Counted from the stretch's first letter, positions 45,657 through 57,400 are shown. The stretch: 64,000 nucleotides of DNA from Ctenosaura bakeri (GCA_948474755.1 CAOLHI010000652.1:322501-386500), one strand, 5' to 3'. Program-made: numbers and translations. Notes: a model not told the origin generated them from the letters alone.

Positions 45657-46601
45657 CTGCAGCCAAAGGCAGAGCGGATCAGGGCCGCCACAAAGACAGA
45701 GTTTGCTCAGCTCTGGGGACTTGGCAGGGTTTCGAATCTTAAACAGTTCAGAGTCAACAATTTCACATTTGAACTTCTAAGGTTCCAAACTTTAGGGCCC
45801 AATAAATCTTATCGCATGTTGACATAGTGCAGACAGAAGTATGCCAACAGAGAAACAAAGCAGCAGTTTAATCTCAGCTGGAATATTTTGCACAGGCTTT
45901 AGTTTAAGTGCTGTTGGCACCGGGTTTTTATTTTATTTCTGAGTGCAGAGGACAAGACTGGGCAGACATGTCAGGCCGTGCGCAAAGAGCCCTCGGCAAA
46001 GATGGGGGCACCAGAGTTTGGGAAAGGGATTTACTTATATATTCGGTAAGAAGTAAATGAATACAGGTTTTTGTTGAAGTGCAGCTCCCAGAATCTCAGC
46101 AGCTGTGCTGGCTGGGAACATGATGGGAGTTGTAGTCCCAAAGAAGTAATTCTTTCAAGCTCTGGGTGGAAAAATGAGAGTTTCTTTTGGCTGGAAAGGT
46201 TGCTTTTTAATAAGACTCGCAGCAGTTAGTGGTGCCCAGGCCAGTGGGGCGGCAAATCCATTCTTGCAATAATCTTGATTTTTCTTTTTTAACATCCACA
46301 CAGAGCACCTTTAATTTTATAATAGAATATGTATAATTCACTTGAGATCTGGCTGTAAAATTACACTCTGTTTCATGCTACAATTTTGCTGGGAAGTGGA
46401 ATTTGCTTTTGCTCTGTGTGTTTGCAAGCTATTCAAGTCTATGAAAGAACCTGAAAGCTGTAATTGTGCATAAGAATAGACTATTCTTGTCTAGTGCTTT
46501 CCCCTGAGCACACTCTTCTGTATATTTTCTGTATTTTAAGAAAGCTGGAGTGTCTATGGCCTATATCTTCAACGATGATGGTGCAGTGATAACATGACTT
46601 A
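45657..46601. other. Intron 5 sequence with one foldback fragment
   Basis: 46078-46165 is an 'actccca' foldback fragment: ctcccagaatctcagcagc and gatgggagttgtagtccc are inverted to each other. The rest is unrecognised. Confidence 0.45.
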
Positions 46602-46781
46602 GGCCATTTCTGCACGAGTCTGTTATAGCGCGATGATTCCACTTTCAACCTCCTATGGAATCCTGGGGTTTGCAGTTCCGGGAGGGGCCATCCGGCCCCT
46701 CCCGGAACTGCAAACCCCAGGATTCCATAGGAGGTTGAAAGTGGAATCATCGCGCTATAACAGACCTGTGCGGAAATGGCC
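46602..46781. mobile_element. Palindromic MITE, near-perfect
   Basis: 180 bp, centre ggggccatccggcccc; arms cacgagtctgttatagcg / cgctataacagacctgtg. Flanks TTA and CAA do not match. Confidence 0.9.
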
Positions 46782-46944
46782 CAAGTCTGAACTTTAAAGG
46801 ATGCTGAACTTCAGAGGATGCTGGGACCCAAGGGTTGAGCACCCTGGACCACTCCTTTAAAGTTCGGACTAAAATCCTGCGGGCATGGGTGCCACCGGCC
46901 ACAACGGCCATCCACATCTCACCACCTTTGGCCACGCTACTCAC

Positions 46945-47073
46945 CATGGCGCTCACCACTCTGCTCACGTAGACGGGGCTGTTGCGTCGGGAGCAGTCCT
47001 TGTCTTGGTTACGGAGGAACTTGGGGTTGGTGTCCAGCAGCTGCAGACAGATGTCCACAATCCCTTCTTCAAA
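46945..47073 (-). CDS. TGM2-like: Transglutaminase exon 5 (catalytic core)
   Basis: 129 bases, exactly 43 codons, phase 0 at both ends. Acceptor ctcctgcactag, donor gtgagt. It encodes [20 protein letters not shown], then [22 protein letters not shown]. The order and spacing match TGM2. The NQDKDCSRR piece also recalls TGM5, one reason for caution about the exact paralogue. Confidence 0.95.
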
Positions 47074-47164
47074 CTAGTGCAGGAGGAAGCAGAAAACGGG
47101 ATAAGCAAACCCTTCTCTTGTTCCTCATCCTGGACATGCCACTGGGAATGAGGCTTGTCCTTAA

Positions 47165-47330
47165 GGACCTTGAAGTCGTTTCCAACTTATGGCAATCCTA
47201 AGGTGAGCCTATCGTGGAGTTTTCTGGGGGCTGAGAGTGTGTGATGCACCCAAGGTCACCCAGTGGGTTTCTATGGCCGAGTGAGAAATCAAACTCTGGT
47301 CTTCAACACTCAAACCACAAGGGAATGAAT
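47165..47330 (-). mobile_element. CORE-SINE (MIR-like), reverse
   Basis: atggcaatcctaaggtgagc, aaggtcacccagtgggtttc and aaatcaaactctggtcttc. Confidence 0.65.
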
Positions 47331-47375
47331 AAAAAATAACCTTGAACACATTCATGAGATGGGCATCTCAATTTT

Positions 47376-47833
47376 CCTTTTTTTTTTTTTTTTTTGGAAA
47401 GATAGCAAACAAAATGAAATTCCAAGTTAAAATTATGATCATGTTTAAAAAAAAGGAAAGAAAGAAAAACTATCATTAAAAATAGAACACAATACAAACA
47501 CACTAAAGCACCAAAGGCTAACCTTCTAAAATACAAATGGGCTCTGATCCCCACCCCAGGCCAAACTGCAGTGAAAGAAGAAAATAAATAGAGAAAAAAT
47601 TATTATTTGACCATTGCAATAATCCTACTAGAGTTACTGGTGTTCACAGCCACAAATTAAATGCATTGTTAGGTTTCATACTTTTCAAAAAGCCCATAAA
47701 GGGCGTATCAAGGGTTTCCAATCTTTTAAAAATGTCTTTAATGATTTTTCTGTAACCAAACTCAGTAATTTATCCATTTCTGCTAAGTCATTAAATTTTA
47801 GCAGCCATTCTTCCACCGAAGGAATTTCTGAGC
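47376..47833 (-). mobile_element. L1-type LINE 3' end with poly(A)
   Basis: On the minus strand the ORF2 end reads EIPSVEEWLLKFNDLAEMDK and continues to WKPLIRPLWAF and a stop near 47683, followed by an AT-rich 3' UTR and a poly(A) tract (plus-strand T run at 47378-47396). Confidence 0.75.
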
Positions 47834-48302
47834 TAACGTGATAGCCATGCTGAAATAATTGAAGGTTTTATGGAAGGCCTTCTCCGCATGACACTCTTAT
47901 AGCACGATTATTCCACTTTCAACCTCATAGGCAATCCTGGGGTTTGCAGCTTCAACAGGGGCCGGCTGGCCCCTCTCAAAGCTGCAAACCCCAGGATCCC
48001 TAGGAGGTTGAAAGTGAAATAATCGCGCTATAAGAGTATCATGCGGGAAAGGCCGAAGATGGGGCAAGCTGGGGCACAGAGCAATGGATTCTTCAAAGTA
48101 CAGAAAAAGAGATTCCTCCGAAGGGTAAGAGCAATCAACAGTGGAATCTCTTGCTGCTTCAGTGGAGTCTCCTTCTTTGGAAATGTTTAAATAGAAGCTG
48201 GATGGCCGTCTGTCAAAGGGAGTGCTTTGATTGTACGTTCTTGGGGCAGAATGGGGTTGGACTGGATGGCCCCTGGAGTCTCTTCCAAGCCTAGGATTCT
48301 AT
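47834..48302 (+). mobile_element. CR1 3' end split by a MITE
   Basis: gtgatagccatgctgaaat up to tatggaa, then the MITE, then gaagatggggcaagctgggg to cttccaagcctaggattct. Moderately diverged. Confidence 0.85.
47876..48054. mobile_element. Palindromic MITE inside CR1, target duplication GAA
   Basis: ggccttctccgcatgac to catgcgggaaaggcc. GAA occurs at 47873-47875 and 48055-48057, and removing one copy restores the CR1 reading atggaagatgg. Confidence 0.92.
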
Positions 48303-48860
48303 GAGAACAGCTCCTGTGTTTCTGTTCCGCTTTGGCAATGGGAACCAACCGAAGCATCTCTCTTATCTAAAAGGCCACGAGGAGTCAGGGACCCTGGCAG
48401 GCAGCCCAGGGGTGGCTTTGACCCTGTTTGTGTAGCAGAGATTAGAGATATTCAGCAGAAAAGCTTGGGATGAGCCTGGAGAGGAGCTCCATGGAGCAGC
48501 CGTCCCCACTTGGGGCCCCAGAGAGAGGCCAAAGAAGTGGAATTGCTAGATCAGCAACACATCACATCATGCAGCTGGATTCAGTACAGGCTGGCAATTC
48601 CTGGAGCAGTGAATCCATTCTGAGTTTCAGTCAGAACTTTAAAGAAGCCAAACCCAAGTGCAAGACCTATTGTGAGAATTGGAGTCAGCACATCTTGGGA
48701 TGGAAACCCCATAGGGCTTCAGGGCTCCTCTGATAAGGGAAGCCACTGAATACCAGTGGCTCTATTGAGCAATCAGTTGACCTGCTGTGACATGCAAGGT
48801 GGATGGAGAGAGAGGGGCACCTGGAGGGCTGCCAACCACCAGCAGTTTGGCCAGCCTGGT
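48303..48860. other. Intron 4 sequence, nothing recognised
   Basis: No supported feature. Confidence 0.35.
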
Positions 48861-49316
48861 TAGAATCATAGAATGCTAGAATTGGAAGAGACCCCTAAGA
48901 CCATCCAGTCCAACCCCCTTCTGCCATGCAGGAAGACACGATCAAAGCCCTCCCTTTGACAGATGGCCATCCAGGATCTGCTTAAAAACCTCCGAAGAAG
49001 ACGACTCCATCACACTCCACAGTGTGGCAACAGCCGATTCCACCGTCAAACTGCTCTTACCATCAGGAAGTTCTTCCAAATGTTTAGGTGGAATCTCTTT
49101 TCCTGAAGTCTGAAGCCACTGCTCCATGGCGTCCTAGTCTCTGGAGCAGCAGAAGACAAGCTTGCTTCATCCTCCATATGACACCCCTTCAAATATTTAA
49201 ACATGGCTCTCACGTCCCCTCTTAACCTTCTATTTTCCAGGATAAACACACCCAGCTCCCTAAGCCGCTCCTCAAAGGGCTTCATGGTCTCCAGGCCTTG
49301 AGAAGCTGACACTTTT
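48861..49316 (-). mobile_element. CR1 LINE 3' fragment, diverged
   Basis: gaatcatagaatgctagaa, ccatccagtccaaccccctt and, on the minus strand, [19 protein letters not shown]. It lacks long open frames. Confidence 0.88.
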
Positions 49317-49576
49317 GCCTAAACCTAGAGCATCAGGGGTGGTCAGGGTTTAGGAGTCATATTGGCCATATATGACCTCCAGGTTGTGAGACGGCACACT
49401 AGTTGTTCTGGACCATGAGTGGGAAGGTCCAGTTGCCTTGGGGTCTGATGGTGGGCTTCAAGCTGGCCCCTTGGGGAACTGACTGATGAACTAGAGAAGC
49501 CCTCTGGGTCAGATCCAGCTTGGGGGCCCTTCTGGTGTTATTACATGGCCTCACCATCCATGGAACCGTCTCTAGA

Positions 49577-49671
49577 TATAGAAATGTATAGAAATGTTTC
49601 GAAATACATGCTATTTGTAAGTTGTTCGCCACCTCGATCCATATGGAGAGGCGGGATACAAATGAATAATA
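49577..49671 (+). mobile_element. SINE type B tail fragment
   Basis: gtttcgaaatacatgctatt, cacctcgatccatatggag and gcgggatacaaatgaataat. Confidence 0.7.
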
Positions 49672-49735
49672 ATAGAATGCTAGAATTGGAAGAGACCCCA
49701 AAGACCATCCAGTCCAACCCCCTTCTGCCATGCAG

Positions 49736-49737
<2 letters not shown>
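49672..49737 (-). mobile_element. CR1 extreme 3' end
   Basis: tagaatgctagaattggaag and tccaacccccttctgcc. Confidence 0.75.

Positions 49738-49792
<55 letters not shown>
49738..49792 (+). repeat. (AAT)n microsatellite
   Basis: About 18 AAT units directly abutting a CR1 end. Confidence 0.97.
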
Positions 49793-49796
<4 letters not shown>

Positions 49797-50997
49797 GATT
49801 TAAAAAGACATTTACAACCAACATTAACTGAAAAAAAATAGTATAATGGATCCATCTCATGATGTGAAAAAGTGGAGTCCATGGTAGCTTAGGTTGGAAA
49901 TTCCTTTTCACCTTTAGTTCGAGAGGTGATCCAAGACTCCTTTATATCTTTTTATGCTGAAACAGACTTTCATAGTTCTGCCTTTGAATGTCTAGGGATT
50001 TTCTGTGGGCCCTGTTGGCAGATACAAAATTTGGACTCCAACAAAGAGAGGCATCCAAATGATACAGAATTTTCCTTGACCATAGCTGGGTCCAGTGATT
50101 TATAGCCTCCATGACTCCAAAGTCCATTCTATCTCTGCAAACACAGCTCTCTCATCAAACCTCCGCTTCCTTCCTTTTCTCCCACTCAGTCCTGTGAATT
50201 CCAGAATCAGCATTTTCACACTGAGAAATTATCTCAAAGAATAAAAATCCAAGCCTTTCTTTGTGCAATGATCTCTTTGGCCATAAAAAGCACCCCCCCC
50301 CCGCCAAGCAGATAGACGGCCGGTTTTTGTTTCATTGAGATGAAGTTCAGTGGAGTGCTTTTTATGAGATTTTAAAAATTTATGTTATCATCACTATCAG
50401 ATTCATCCAAATCAATACGTCTGAATTACAGAATGTAATAAGGAACGTCCTGTTACTTTAAACTGCCTGCTTAAAAGGGCAACAAAGACATCTTAATTTG
50501 CAATAAACCATGATAATGAATCCAATTCACCTTTTCCCCTTTTGTACACCTTGCAAATTTAATTTTTTAAAAAAACATTCTTAACCTTCTTTTAGACTGT
50601 GGACTGAATCGTCTATATATTCAACTAAATAAAGCTCTTCTGTTGGAGGGCAATTAAATTATTTCTGCTCATTCTTGCTCTAATGGTCATATTGATTCTA
50701 GGAACCAAAGTGATCCATGAACAGAAGAAAACAGTTCTGGGAACACCAGCAGGGGACAAATGTGAAGTCAGTTGGAGTTTCCTTCCTCTGTTGGAAAATA
50801 ATCTGGCAAATTTAGGATTTTTAGAAGAGCAGGAAAAATGACCTTTATATTCCACAGGGCACTTGGAGAAGCGAAAGCAGTGTTGATGGACTGTTCTTGT
50901 TTTTAATGCTGTGGTTGCTGCAATTTTACAAAGGCATTTATAACAAAGTTTCTCAACACTCTTGGTGACTGGATCTCAGCTGTACCTGCGCATCACT
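49793..50997. other. Intron 4 sequence, nothing recognised
   Basis: AT-rich. The part at 49850-50120 may be an old LINE, but no domain is recognisable. Confidence 0.35.
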
Positions 50998-51366
50998 GAG
51001 AAGGTTGAGAGGGGACATGATAGCCATGTTTAAATATTTGAAGGGATGCCACTTAGAGGAAGGAGAGGGCTTGTTTTCTGCTGCTCCAGAGACCAGGACA
51101 AGGAGCAATGGATTCAAGCTGCGGGAAAGGAGATTCCACCTGAACCTCAGGAAGAACTTCCTGATGGTCAGGGCTGTCCGGCAGTGGAATCTGCTGCTGC
51201 CTCCATGGAGTGTGGTGGAGTCTCCTTCCTTGGAGGTTTTTAAGCAGAGGCTGGATGGCCATCTGTCAAAGGGAGTGCTTTGAGGGTGTTCCTGCATGGC
51301 CGGGGGTTGGACTGGATGGCCCCTGGGGTCTCTCCCAACTCTACATTTCTATGATTCTATGAATCT
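50998..51366 (+). mobile_element. CR1 LINE 3' end, low divergence
   Basis: Frame 51005-51283 ([20 protein letters not shown] onward), then the 3' UTR and ATTCTATG tail. Confidence 0.93.
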
Positions 51367-51844
51367 ATCATGTACAAGGGTATTGGAGGAGACTTCAGTC
51401 GCATAGAGATGGGGGGGGCGTGAGGGGTAGTTTGCCCCAGGCAGCAATATTTCTGGAGTGTCCCGGCCCACACCCTGGCCATGCCCCCATGCACAGTGGC
51501 CATGCCCCTCGCACCATAGCCCTGCCCCCTCCCCACCCTCCCCACCCTCCAAGCTCTGCCACTGGGAGACTTTGAGGATGCCAGCCCAGTTATTTCACAT
51601 GGCTCCATCCAAATAAATTCTGGGGTTTGTAGTTTGGACAGTCGGCATATAGAATTTCCCACTGTAGCTCAGGAAGTGGACTTGGAGAGTAGCTGCCTCA
51701 CACGTTTATAGCAGCGTCATTCCACTTTTAACTCTCATGGCTCCATTCTTAGGTCTCTTGGGATTTGTATTGATTTCTCTGCTGTAGCTCAAGGGAGTGC
51801 ACCACACTTGTTTTGGATAGATTCCCTATACGACCCCGCCCAAG
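51367..51844. other. Intron 4 sequence, nothing recognised
   Basis: GC-rich near 51400-51560, unclassified. Confidence 0.35.
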
Positions 51845-52205
51845 TTTCAAGATCCTTGTGGGACAGTCCTACCATTGCTGTGGCACATCTGGTGCATTCT
51901 TGGTGGCTGCTCATAGGTTGTGGGATTCCTTCCCATGCAGGACTTAGGGCCTTTCCGCACTACACTGTTATAGCGCTATCATTCCACTCTCAACATCCTA
52001 TGGAATCCTGGGACTTGGAGTTTAAGGTGGGGGCATTTAGAATTCTCAGCCAGAGAGCTTTTTGGCCTCCGTAAACTACAAACCCCAGAATTCCACCGGA
52101 TATTGAAAGTGGAATAATAGCACTACAACAGTCTAGTGTGGAAAGGTCCTCAGCTGGCTCGCTTTCTAGACTCCTTCCACTGGCAGGCAAAGAAGCCCTT
52201 TTAGC
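51845..52205 (+). mobile_element. L2 fragment split by a MITE
   Basis: tcttggtggctgctcatagg and gttgtgggattccttccc before the MITE, then agactccttccactggcagg after it, the L2 ORF2 end interrupted. Confidence 0.55.
51948..52149. mobile_element. Long-form palindromic MITE
   Basis: ggcctttccgcactacactg to cagtctagtgtggaaaggtcc region. The centre has unpaired gccagagagctttttggc. It is about 20 bases longer than the usual form. Confidence 0.85.
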
Positions 52206-52207
52206 CA

Positions 52208-52755
52208 ACCTTAGAGAACTGGATATGTTCAGCCTGGAGAAGAGACGGTTAAGAGGTGAAAAGATGTCCTATGGAAGATGGAGCAAGCTTGCTTTCTGTT
52301 GCTTCAGGGACTAGGAAACAATGGAGCAATGAATTCAAGCTTTAGGAAAAGAGACTCTATAAAGATTAGGAAGAATTTCCTGAGGGTAAGAGTAGTGCGA
52401 GAGTGGAAGATGCAGCTGCCTCCATGCAGCGTGGTGGAGTCTCCTTCCTTCTTTGGAGTTTTTTAAACAGAGGCTGACCGTCAAAGAGATGCCATGTCTG
52501 CACTAGCTTGTTATAGTGCGATGATTCTACTTTCAACCTCCTATGGAATCCTGGGGTTTGCAGTTTCGGGAGGGGCCGGATGGCCCCTCCCAAAACTGCA
52601 AACCCCAGAATTCCATAGGAGGTTGAAAGTGGAATCAGAGCGCTATAACAGACTCGTGCAGAAATGGTTGGAGTCTTTTGCTGTGTCTTCCTGTACAGCA
52701 GAATGGGGTTGGACTGGATTGCCCTGGGGACCTCTTCCAGATCCATGATTCTATC
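52208..52755 (+). mobile_element. CR1 3' end split by a MITE, diverged
   Basis: aactggatatgttcagcctg to gaggctgaccgtcaaaga, the MITE, then gagtcttttgctgtgtcttc to the 3' end. Confidence 0.85.
52489..52669. mobile_element. Palindromic MITE inside CR1
   Basis: atgccatgtctgcactagc to gactcgtgcagaaatgg. Centre ggggccggatggcccc. Ends are slightly eroded. Confidence 0.87.
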
Positions 52756-52769
52756 ATTCTAACCTTTGG

Positions 52770-52990
52770 CTGTTATCATGCTGCGGAGGAAGGTTCTTTT
52801 AATGAGGGTGATATTTTTTTTTAACCTCCATTAGTGTGCCTTAAAGGGTTTAAACAGTTTTCAATTAGCATTTTTAATATTATTGTTTGTTTATATTTTT
52901 AAACAGTTGTACTACTAATATTTTACATGTATTTCATTTTTAACCTATACTGTAAGCTACCTTGAGTCCTATATTGGGAGAAAGCAACCA
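52770..52990 (+). mobile_element. LINE-type 3' tail, unclassified
   Basis: gtaagctaccttgagtccta and attgggagaaag, a tail motif widespread in squamate LINEs. Confidence 0.4.
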
Positions 52991-52995
52991 TATTG

Positions 52996-53065
52996 AAGGA
53001 AGGAAGGAAGGAAGGAAGGAAGGAAGGAAGGAAGGAAGGAAGGAAGGAAGGAAGGAAGGAAGGAA
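52996..53065 (+). repeat. (GAAG)n microsatellite
   Basis: About 17 uninterrupted AAGG units. Confidence 0.97.
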
Positions 53066-53068
53066 CTT

Positions 53069-53250
53069 GCACCATTTCCACACTAAGCTGTTATAGCACG
53101 ATGATTCCACTTTCAACCTCCTATGGAATTCTGGGGTTTGCAGTTTTGGGAGGGGCCGGCCGGCCCCTCCCGAAACTGCAAACCCCAGGATTCCATAGGA
53201 GGTTGAAAGTGGAATCATTGCACTATAACAGCTTAGTGCGGAAATGTCTA
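53069..53250. mobile_element. Palindromic MITE
   Basis: caccatttccacactaagc to gcttagtgcggaaatgtc. Both arms share the variant aagctgttatag. Centre ggggccggccggcccc. Confidence 0.9.
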
Positions 53251-53431
53251 TAGTTACAGAGCTCTGATCTCATTTTAGCTGCTCTGGCCCCATCGTACTG
53301 GATACTTTGATCTGTAGTTTGGGGTAAGCCTTCTACTTCCCCATTGCAGCTTTGGAGAGAAAACTTGGAATGCATCTACAAAGCTGTGGCAGTTTGATTC
53401 CTCTTTAACTGTTATGGTGAGCAAAACTCAC

Positions 53432-53550
53432 CTGCCCGAAGTTCCATGGGATGGAATAGATGTAATCCTTGGATCCTTGGTAGATGTGGCCATGCTGAGT
53501 CAGCACATACTCGATGCGGGCCTCTTCGCTCTCCATGAAGACGGAGTCAT
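53432..53550 (-). CDS. TGM2-like: Transglutaminase exon 4 (start of the catalytic core)
   Basis: 119 bases, acceptor ctctttgctcag, donor gtgagt. It encodes [20 protein letters not shown], then [20 protein letters not shown]. Human TGM2 has Lys173 and Phe174 stacking on the guanine here; by alignment from memory these are Asp and Tyr in this gene, so guanine binding may be altered. The reading frame is intact. Confidence 0.95.
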
Positions 53551-53596
53551 CTGAGCAAAGAGGAAAAGAGCACAGATGGAAGAGCAGGATGTCATG

Positions 53597-53916
53597 TTGA
53601 GGAGGGATGAGGCAAGCTTGTTTTTCTCCTGCTCCAGAGACTAGGACAAGGAGCAATGGATTCAAGCTGCAGGAAAGGAGATTCCACCTGAACCTCAGGA
53701 AGAACTTCCTGACAGTCAGGGCTGTCCGGCAGTGGAATCTGCTGCTGCCTCCATGGAGTGGGGTGGAGTCTCCTCCTTCTTTGGAGGCTTTTAAGCAGAG
53801 GCTAGGTGGCCATCTGTTAAAGGGAGTCCTCTTATGTGGGTTCCTGCATAGTAGGGGGTTGGACTGGATGGCCCCTGAGGTCTCTTCCAACTCTATGGTT
53901 CTGTGATTCTATGAGA
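53597..53916 (+). mobile_element. CR1 LINE 3' end
   Basis: Frame 53607-53906 ([20 protein letters not shown]), then the 3' UTR and GATTCTATGA. It lies 47 bases upstream of exon 4 on the gene strand, so it sits close to the acceptor. Confidence 0.92.
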
Positions 53917-54857
53917 CAGTGAGACAACTGGTCATGCACAGGCAAGGGGAAGGGGTCCTGGGACCATCTAAAAGTGACCTTAAGGTTGATCAGGATTCAG
54001 AGTTGCATAGTGTTCATTGCTGCATGCAGAATCACACATTCATTGTGCTATGCAACCCTGGTGCTTACAACTTTGGCCAATTGAATGTGCAACTGGGCAA
54101 GGGAATGCACAAACCAATGGATGTCATATGTACAACTCATGTGCAATGCATCTGCATGCAAAATGGCGCCCAACGCGCAGTTCCACTTTTGCAACCTTGA
54201 CCTGAAGGCAGATGTTCTGCATTTGTCCAAAATGTCCATCCCCTTCTGTACGGGAACTTACTTCAGCAGGTTCTAGTCCACATGTATGTGTGTTTAACAA
54301 AATAAACACACAAAGGCAGCCCAGTCTAAGAAGAAAGTACATCTGGGCCAGCCATTTCTATCAAGTGAAGCAGCGAAGCCCCTGTCTCTCTTGAGAGGAC
54401 TAGTGGAGCCTCAAATTTTGGGATTTTTTAAATATTACAACTATGATTGGCTGCCTCCAGGCAGGCTTGCCCAGCTCCTTCCTTCACATACACCCCACCT
54501 CCACTGTGTAATAACAACAGAAGCAGCAGCAGCAGTAGCAACAACAACATTACCCATTTTTCAAAACTCAAAGGGGACTTCCAACAACTTCCTGTTCTGT
54601 TTGGGGGTCGGGACCATTTTTTTGCAGCCTGTCAAGTCCTCAAAGGGTACAAAATCAGCCCCTGGACCTACCACCTTGTCCTTTCACTCCATTCCATCGT
54701 ATGCCTAATGTGAAGTCTCATCTTTGCTTTCCCCTAATTAATTACAGACACGGTGGAAGGGATTGATAACTGGAATGTGAGTACACATGGGGAAAGGGTT
54801 GCTTGTCCTTTCCCTCTCCAGCTGCAGCAGAACAGTAATCAACCTCCACTCCACTAA
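53917..54857. other. Intron 3 sequence
   Basis: 54005-54180 is rich in TGCATGCA-like words (see 16975). The rest is unrecognised. Confidence 0.35.
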
Positions 54858-55004
54858 AGCCATTTCCGCACTAGAGTGTTATAGCGGTATGAGTCCACTT
54901 TCAACATCCTATGGAATGGACCCTCCCGAAACTGCAAACCCCAGGATTCCATAGGATGTTGAAAGTGGAATATAGTGCTACAACAGCGTCATATGGAAAT
55001 GGCC
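54858..55004. mobile_element. Palindromic MITE with internal deletion
   Basis: agccatttccgcactagag to gcgtcatatggaaatggcc; part of the left inner arm and the centre are missing. Confidence 0.85.
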
Positions 55005-55519
55005 CAAGTAAGGCCCAGAAACAGTGTTCCCACTGGAGAAGAGAAGCAATTCTCCCCTCTCTTGCCTCCTATGGTTCCCATAACTGCCCTCTCCTCTGTC
55101 CGTAATTAATTAACCCCCCTCCCCCAAAAAAGATGCATGCAGCAGAAGCCTTCCTTCCCAGCCAACTGCTGGGTGCCTCAAGCAGGTGGCACGTGGGCAT
55201 AAGAAGTCAGCCAACATTCACACAATCCTTATCCCTTCGTTTTCCTCCTTGCAGCAGCAGCCGATGATGATGTGGCCATTATGTGCCCAGGGCAACTTCC
55301 TTATCTCTTCATCTCTGCAGCCTTCAGGGTCAACGTGCCTGGAATCCAGGAAACTGGAGGGTTCAGCCATTGGGTCCAATGCCCCCTTGACTGACCGTGT
55401 AACAAACTTTGCACATGGTTGGTGGAGTGGGAAGTGCCTGTGTCACAAATTCAGTCATTGCACTCCTCACTCCTTTTTGTTATCTTCCCCAAGGAGGAGC
55501 AGATTGCTAAGTGCACTTT
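55005..55519. other. Intron 3 sequence, nothing recognised
   Basis: No supported feature. Confidence 0.35.
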
Positions 55520-55735
55520 GGCAATGGAACTGCCTGCCTGGGAGTGTGATGGAGTCTCCTTCTTTGGAGGTTTTTGAACAAAGGCTGGGTGGCCATCTGT
55601 CAAAGCGAGGGCTTGGATTGTGTCTGTCCACATGGCCAAAGGGGGTTGGATTGGATGGCCCTTTGGGGCCAAGCAATTTGACTGTTGAACCACTCTTAAC
55701 AGTCCCTTCCAGTCCTACGATTCTATGAAAAACCC
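55520..55735 (+). mobile_element. CR1 3' end, diverged
   Basis: ctgggagtgtgatggagtct, acaaaggctgggtggccatc and ctacgattctatgaaa. Confidence 0.8.
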
Positions 55736-56409
55736 AGAGTTAGGAGAAGTTACTTTCCCAAACCTGGGCAAAACCAAAAATGTTTTGCCACCTCAAGATG
55801 CTGCATTGTAGCAAATGTGCTCCCAGGAATCTTTTGCAATATTTGAGAGAGGGAATGAGTAGGGACGGGGGCAAGGAACAGAGCCTCAACAACATGGAGA
55901 AAATGTAGATATAGTGGACTGATTTTTTCCCCCCATATCAGCTGAAACCAGAATATTTTCCACTCCTTCTGGCTCTCTGTTCCCTGTCCCTTGGGTCAGT
56001 TTTATTTTAGCATATAAATTCCTCAGAGTGCATTTCACTTTTTATAATGGAGGACAGGGGTAATAATGGACCATTTCTGCAAACAGTTTGCTCACATTCC
56101 CTCCCATCAAACTGTGACAGCAGTGCAAAAGATTGTCTGGTTTTCCCACAGCTATAACTGAGCAATGTTGTGTTCTGAGACATAATGTTGCTAAAATAAG
56201 CTTCCAGACGGGCTAAGCTCCATGTCTGGAAGGGCCTTGTGAACATCTCTTGCGAGCTTGCAATGCCCTTACGTGTCAGCCAGCCAGGAGAAGGGGGTGG
56301 CCGGTGTGGCTTTCGTATCTCTTCTTCTTTTTCATGCATCTGCAGAAGGGGGTTGTAGCCTCCTAAGCAACCACCAAAAGAAATCTGTTTGTATTAAAGG
56401 TCCCATCAG
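55736..56409. other. Intron 3 sequence, nothing recognised
   Basis: No supported feature. Confidence 0.35.
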
Positions 56410-57136
56410 CAGTTATGGAGACTCGAGTCGATAGACTCGGACTCAAGTCGGACTTAAGTCACTTCAGTGACCCGACTTGAACTCGACTCAGCCATAAATG
56501 AGTCACTGACTCGACTCGATTTGAGACTTGTATATTTTTAGTGACTGATTTGCTGCCCTTGGTTCAGTCACATAATGCATTCATCCAGAAACCTTGCAAC
56601 TTTGAACAAGGCTTCCATCTCTTTTTACCTACTGGACACCTGACAATCTGTCTCAAGCCCAAAGTGTGGGTGCATTTCTCAGAGGGGAACAGCAAACGGG
56701 TCAGGCAATGGCTTAAGGCAGCCTTGAGGTCTGCTCAGCAGCCTGTCCCTGCTGCATATTGGAGGAGACTTCTAAAACTTCTCCTAAGATCAGAAGACTC
56801 ACCCCCAGAGTGCAGGGTGCATTTCGGGGAACAGCAAATGTGTAGGCAACAGGCTTGAGGAAGAAGGATCCTTCTAAAGCTTTTGAAGCTTCAATAATGG
56901 GGAGCAAGAAGGATCCTGTTCCCCACATGCAAAGCTGCAGTTCGCAAAATTGCACAAGTGGAGGGCCAACTCTGCTTAAATTATTAAAACTGACTTTATT
57001 CAACTCAGGCCAGAAATTCTGGAATACAAGTTGGGGTGTACAGTTGGTGCCCAAACTTGAGACTTGACTTGAGAGTTGACTTGAAAGTATCTTCAAGGAC
57101 TTGAGACTTGGAGTAAAAGACTTAAATATGTCACTG
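56410..57136. mobile_element. hAT-type non-autonomous element with a sub-terminal repeat array
   Basis: 727 bp. Left end cagttatggagactcgagtc, right end aagacttaaatatgtcactg, inverted to each other. Flanking 8-mers CCCATCAG (56402-56409) and CCCATAAG (57137-57144) match at 7 of 8. Just inside the left end are many degenerate GACTCGAGTC / ACTTGAGTC words, with a matching set inside the right end. No transposase frame. Confidence 0.8.
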
Positions 57137-57303
57137 CCCATAAGCCTCCTTATTCTTTTGCTGGAGCTGACTAGCAAAGCTTTGCAAATGGCTGGTATTG
57201 CCTATGTTCTAGCTGCTGAATGTGTTTAATCCTCCCTTTTTTCCCTATGGGATTTCCGCAGTATTGTCTTCTCTGGTGTGTTTTCATGTCACCTGTGGAT
57301 TTA

Positions 57304-57400
57304 GGCCATTTCCGCACTAGACTGTTAATAGCGCTATGATTCCACTTTCAACATCCTATGGAATCCTGGGGTTTGCAGTTTCAGGAGGGGACTAAAATTC
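57304..57400. mobile_element. Palindromic MITE, left half only
   Basis: ggccatttccgcactagac to gcagtttcaggagggg; no right arm. Confidence 0.82.

Noticed and set aside
49399..49911. 170-codon minus-strand frame with a long Tyr run
   Set aside because: The run is the (AAT)n microsatellite, and the neighbouring codons are CR1 and SINE ends.
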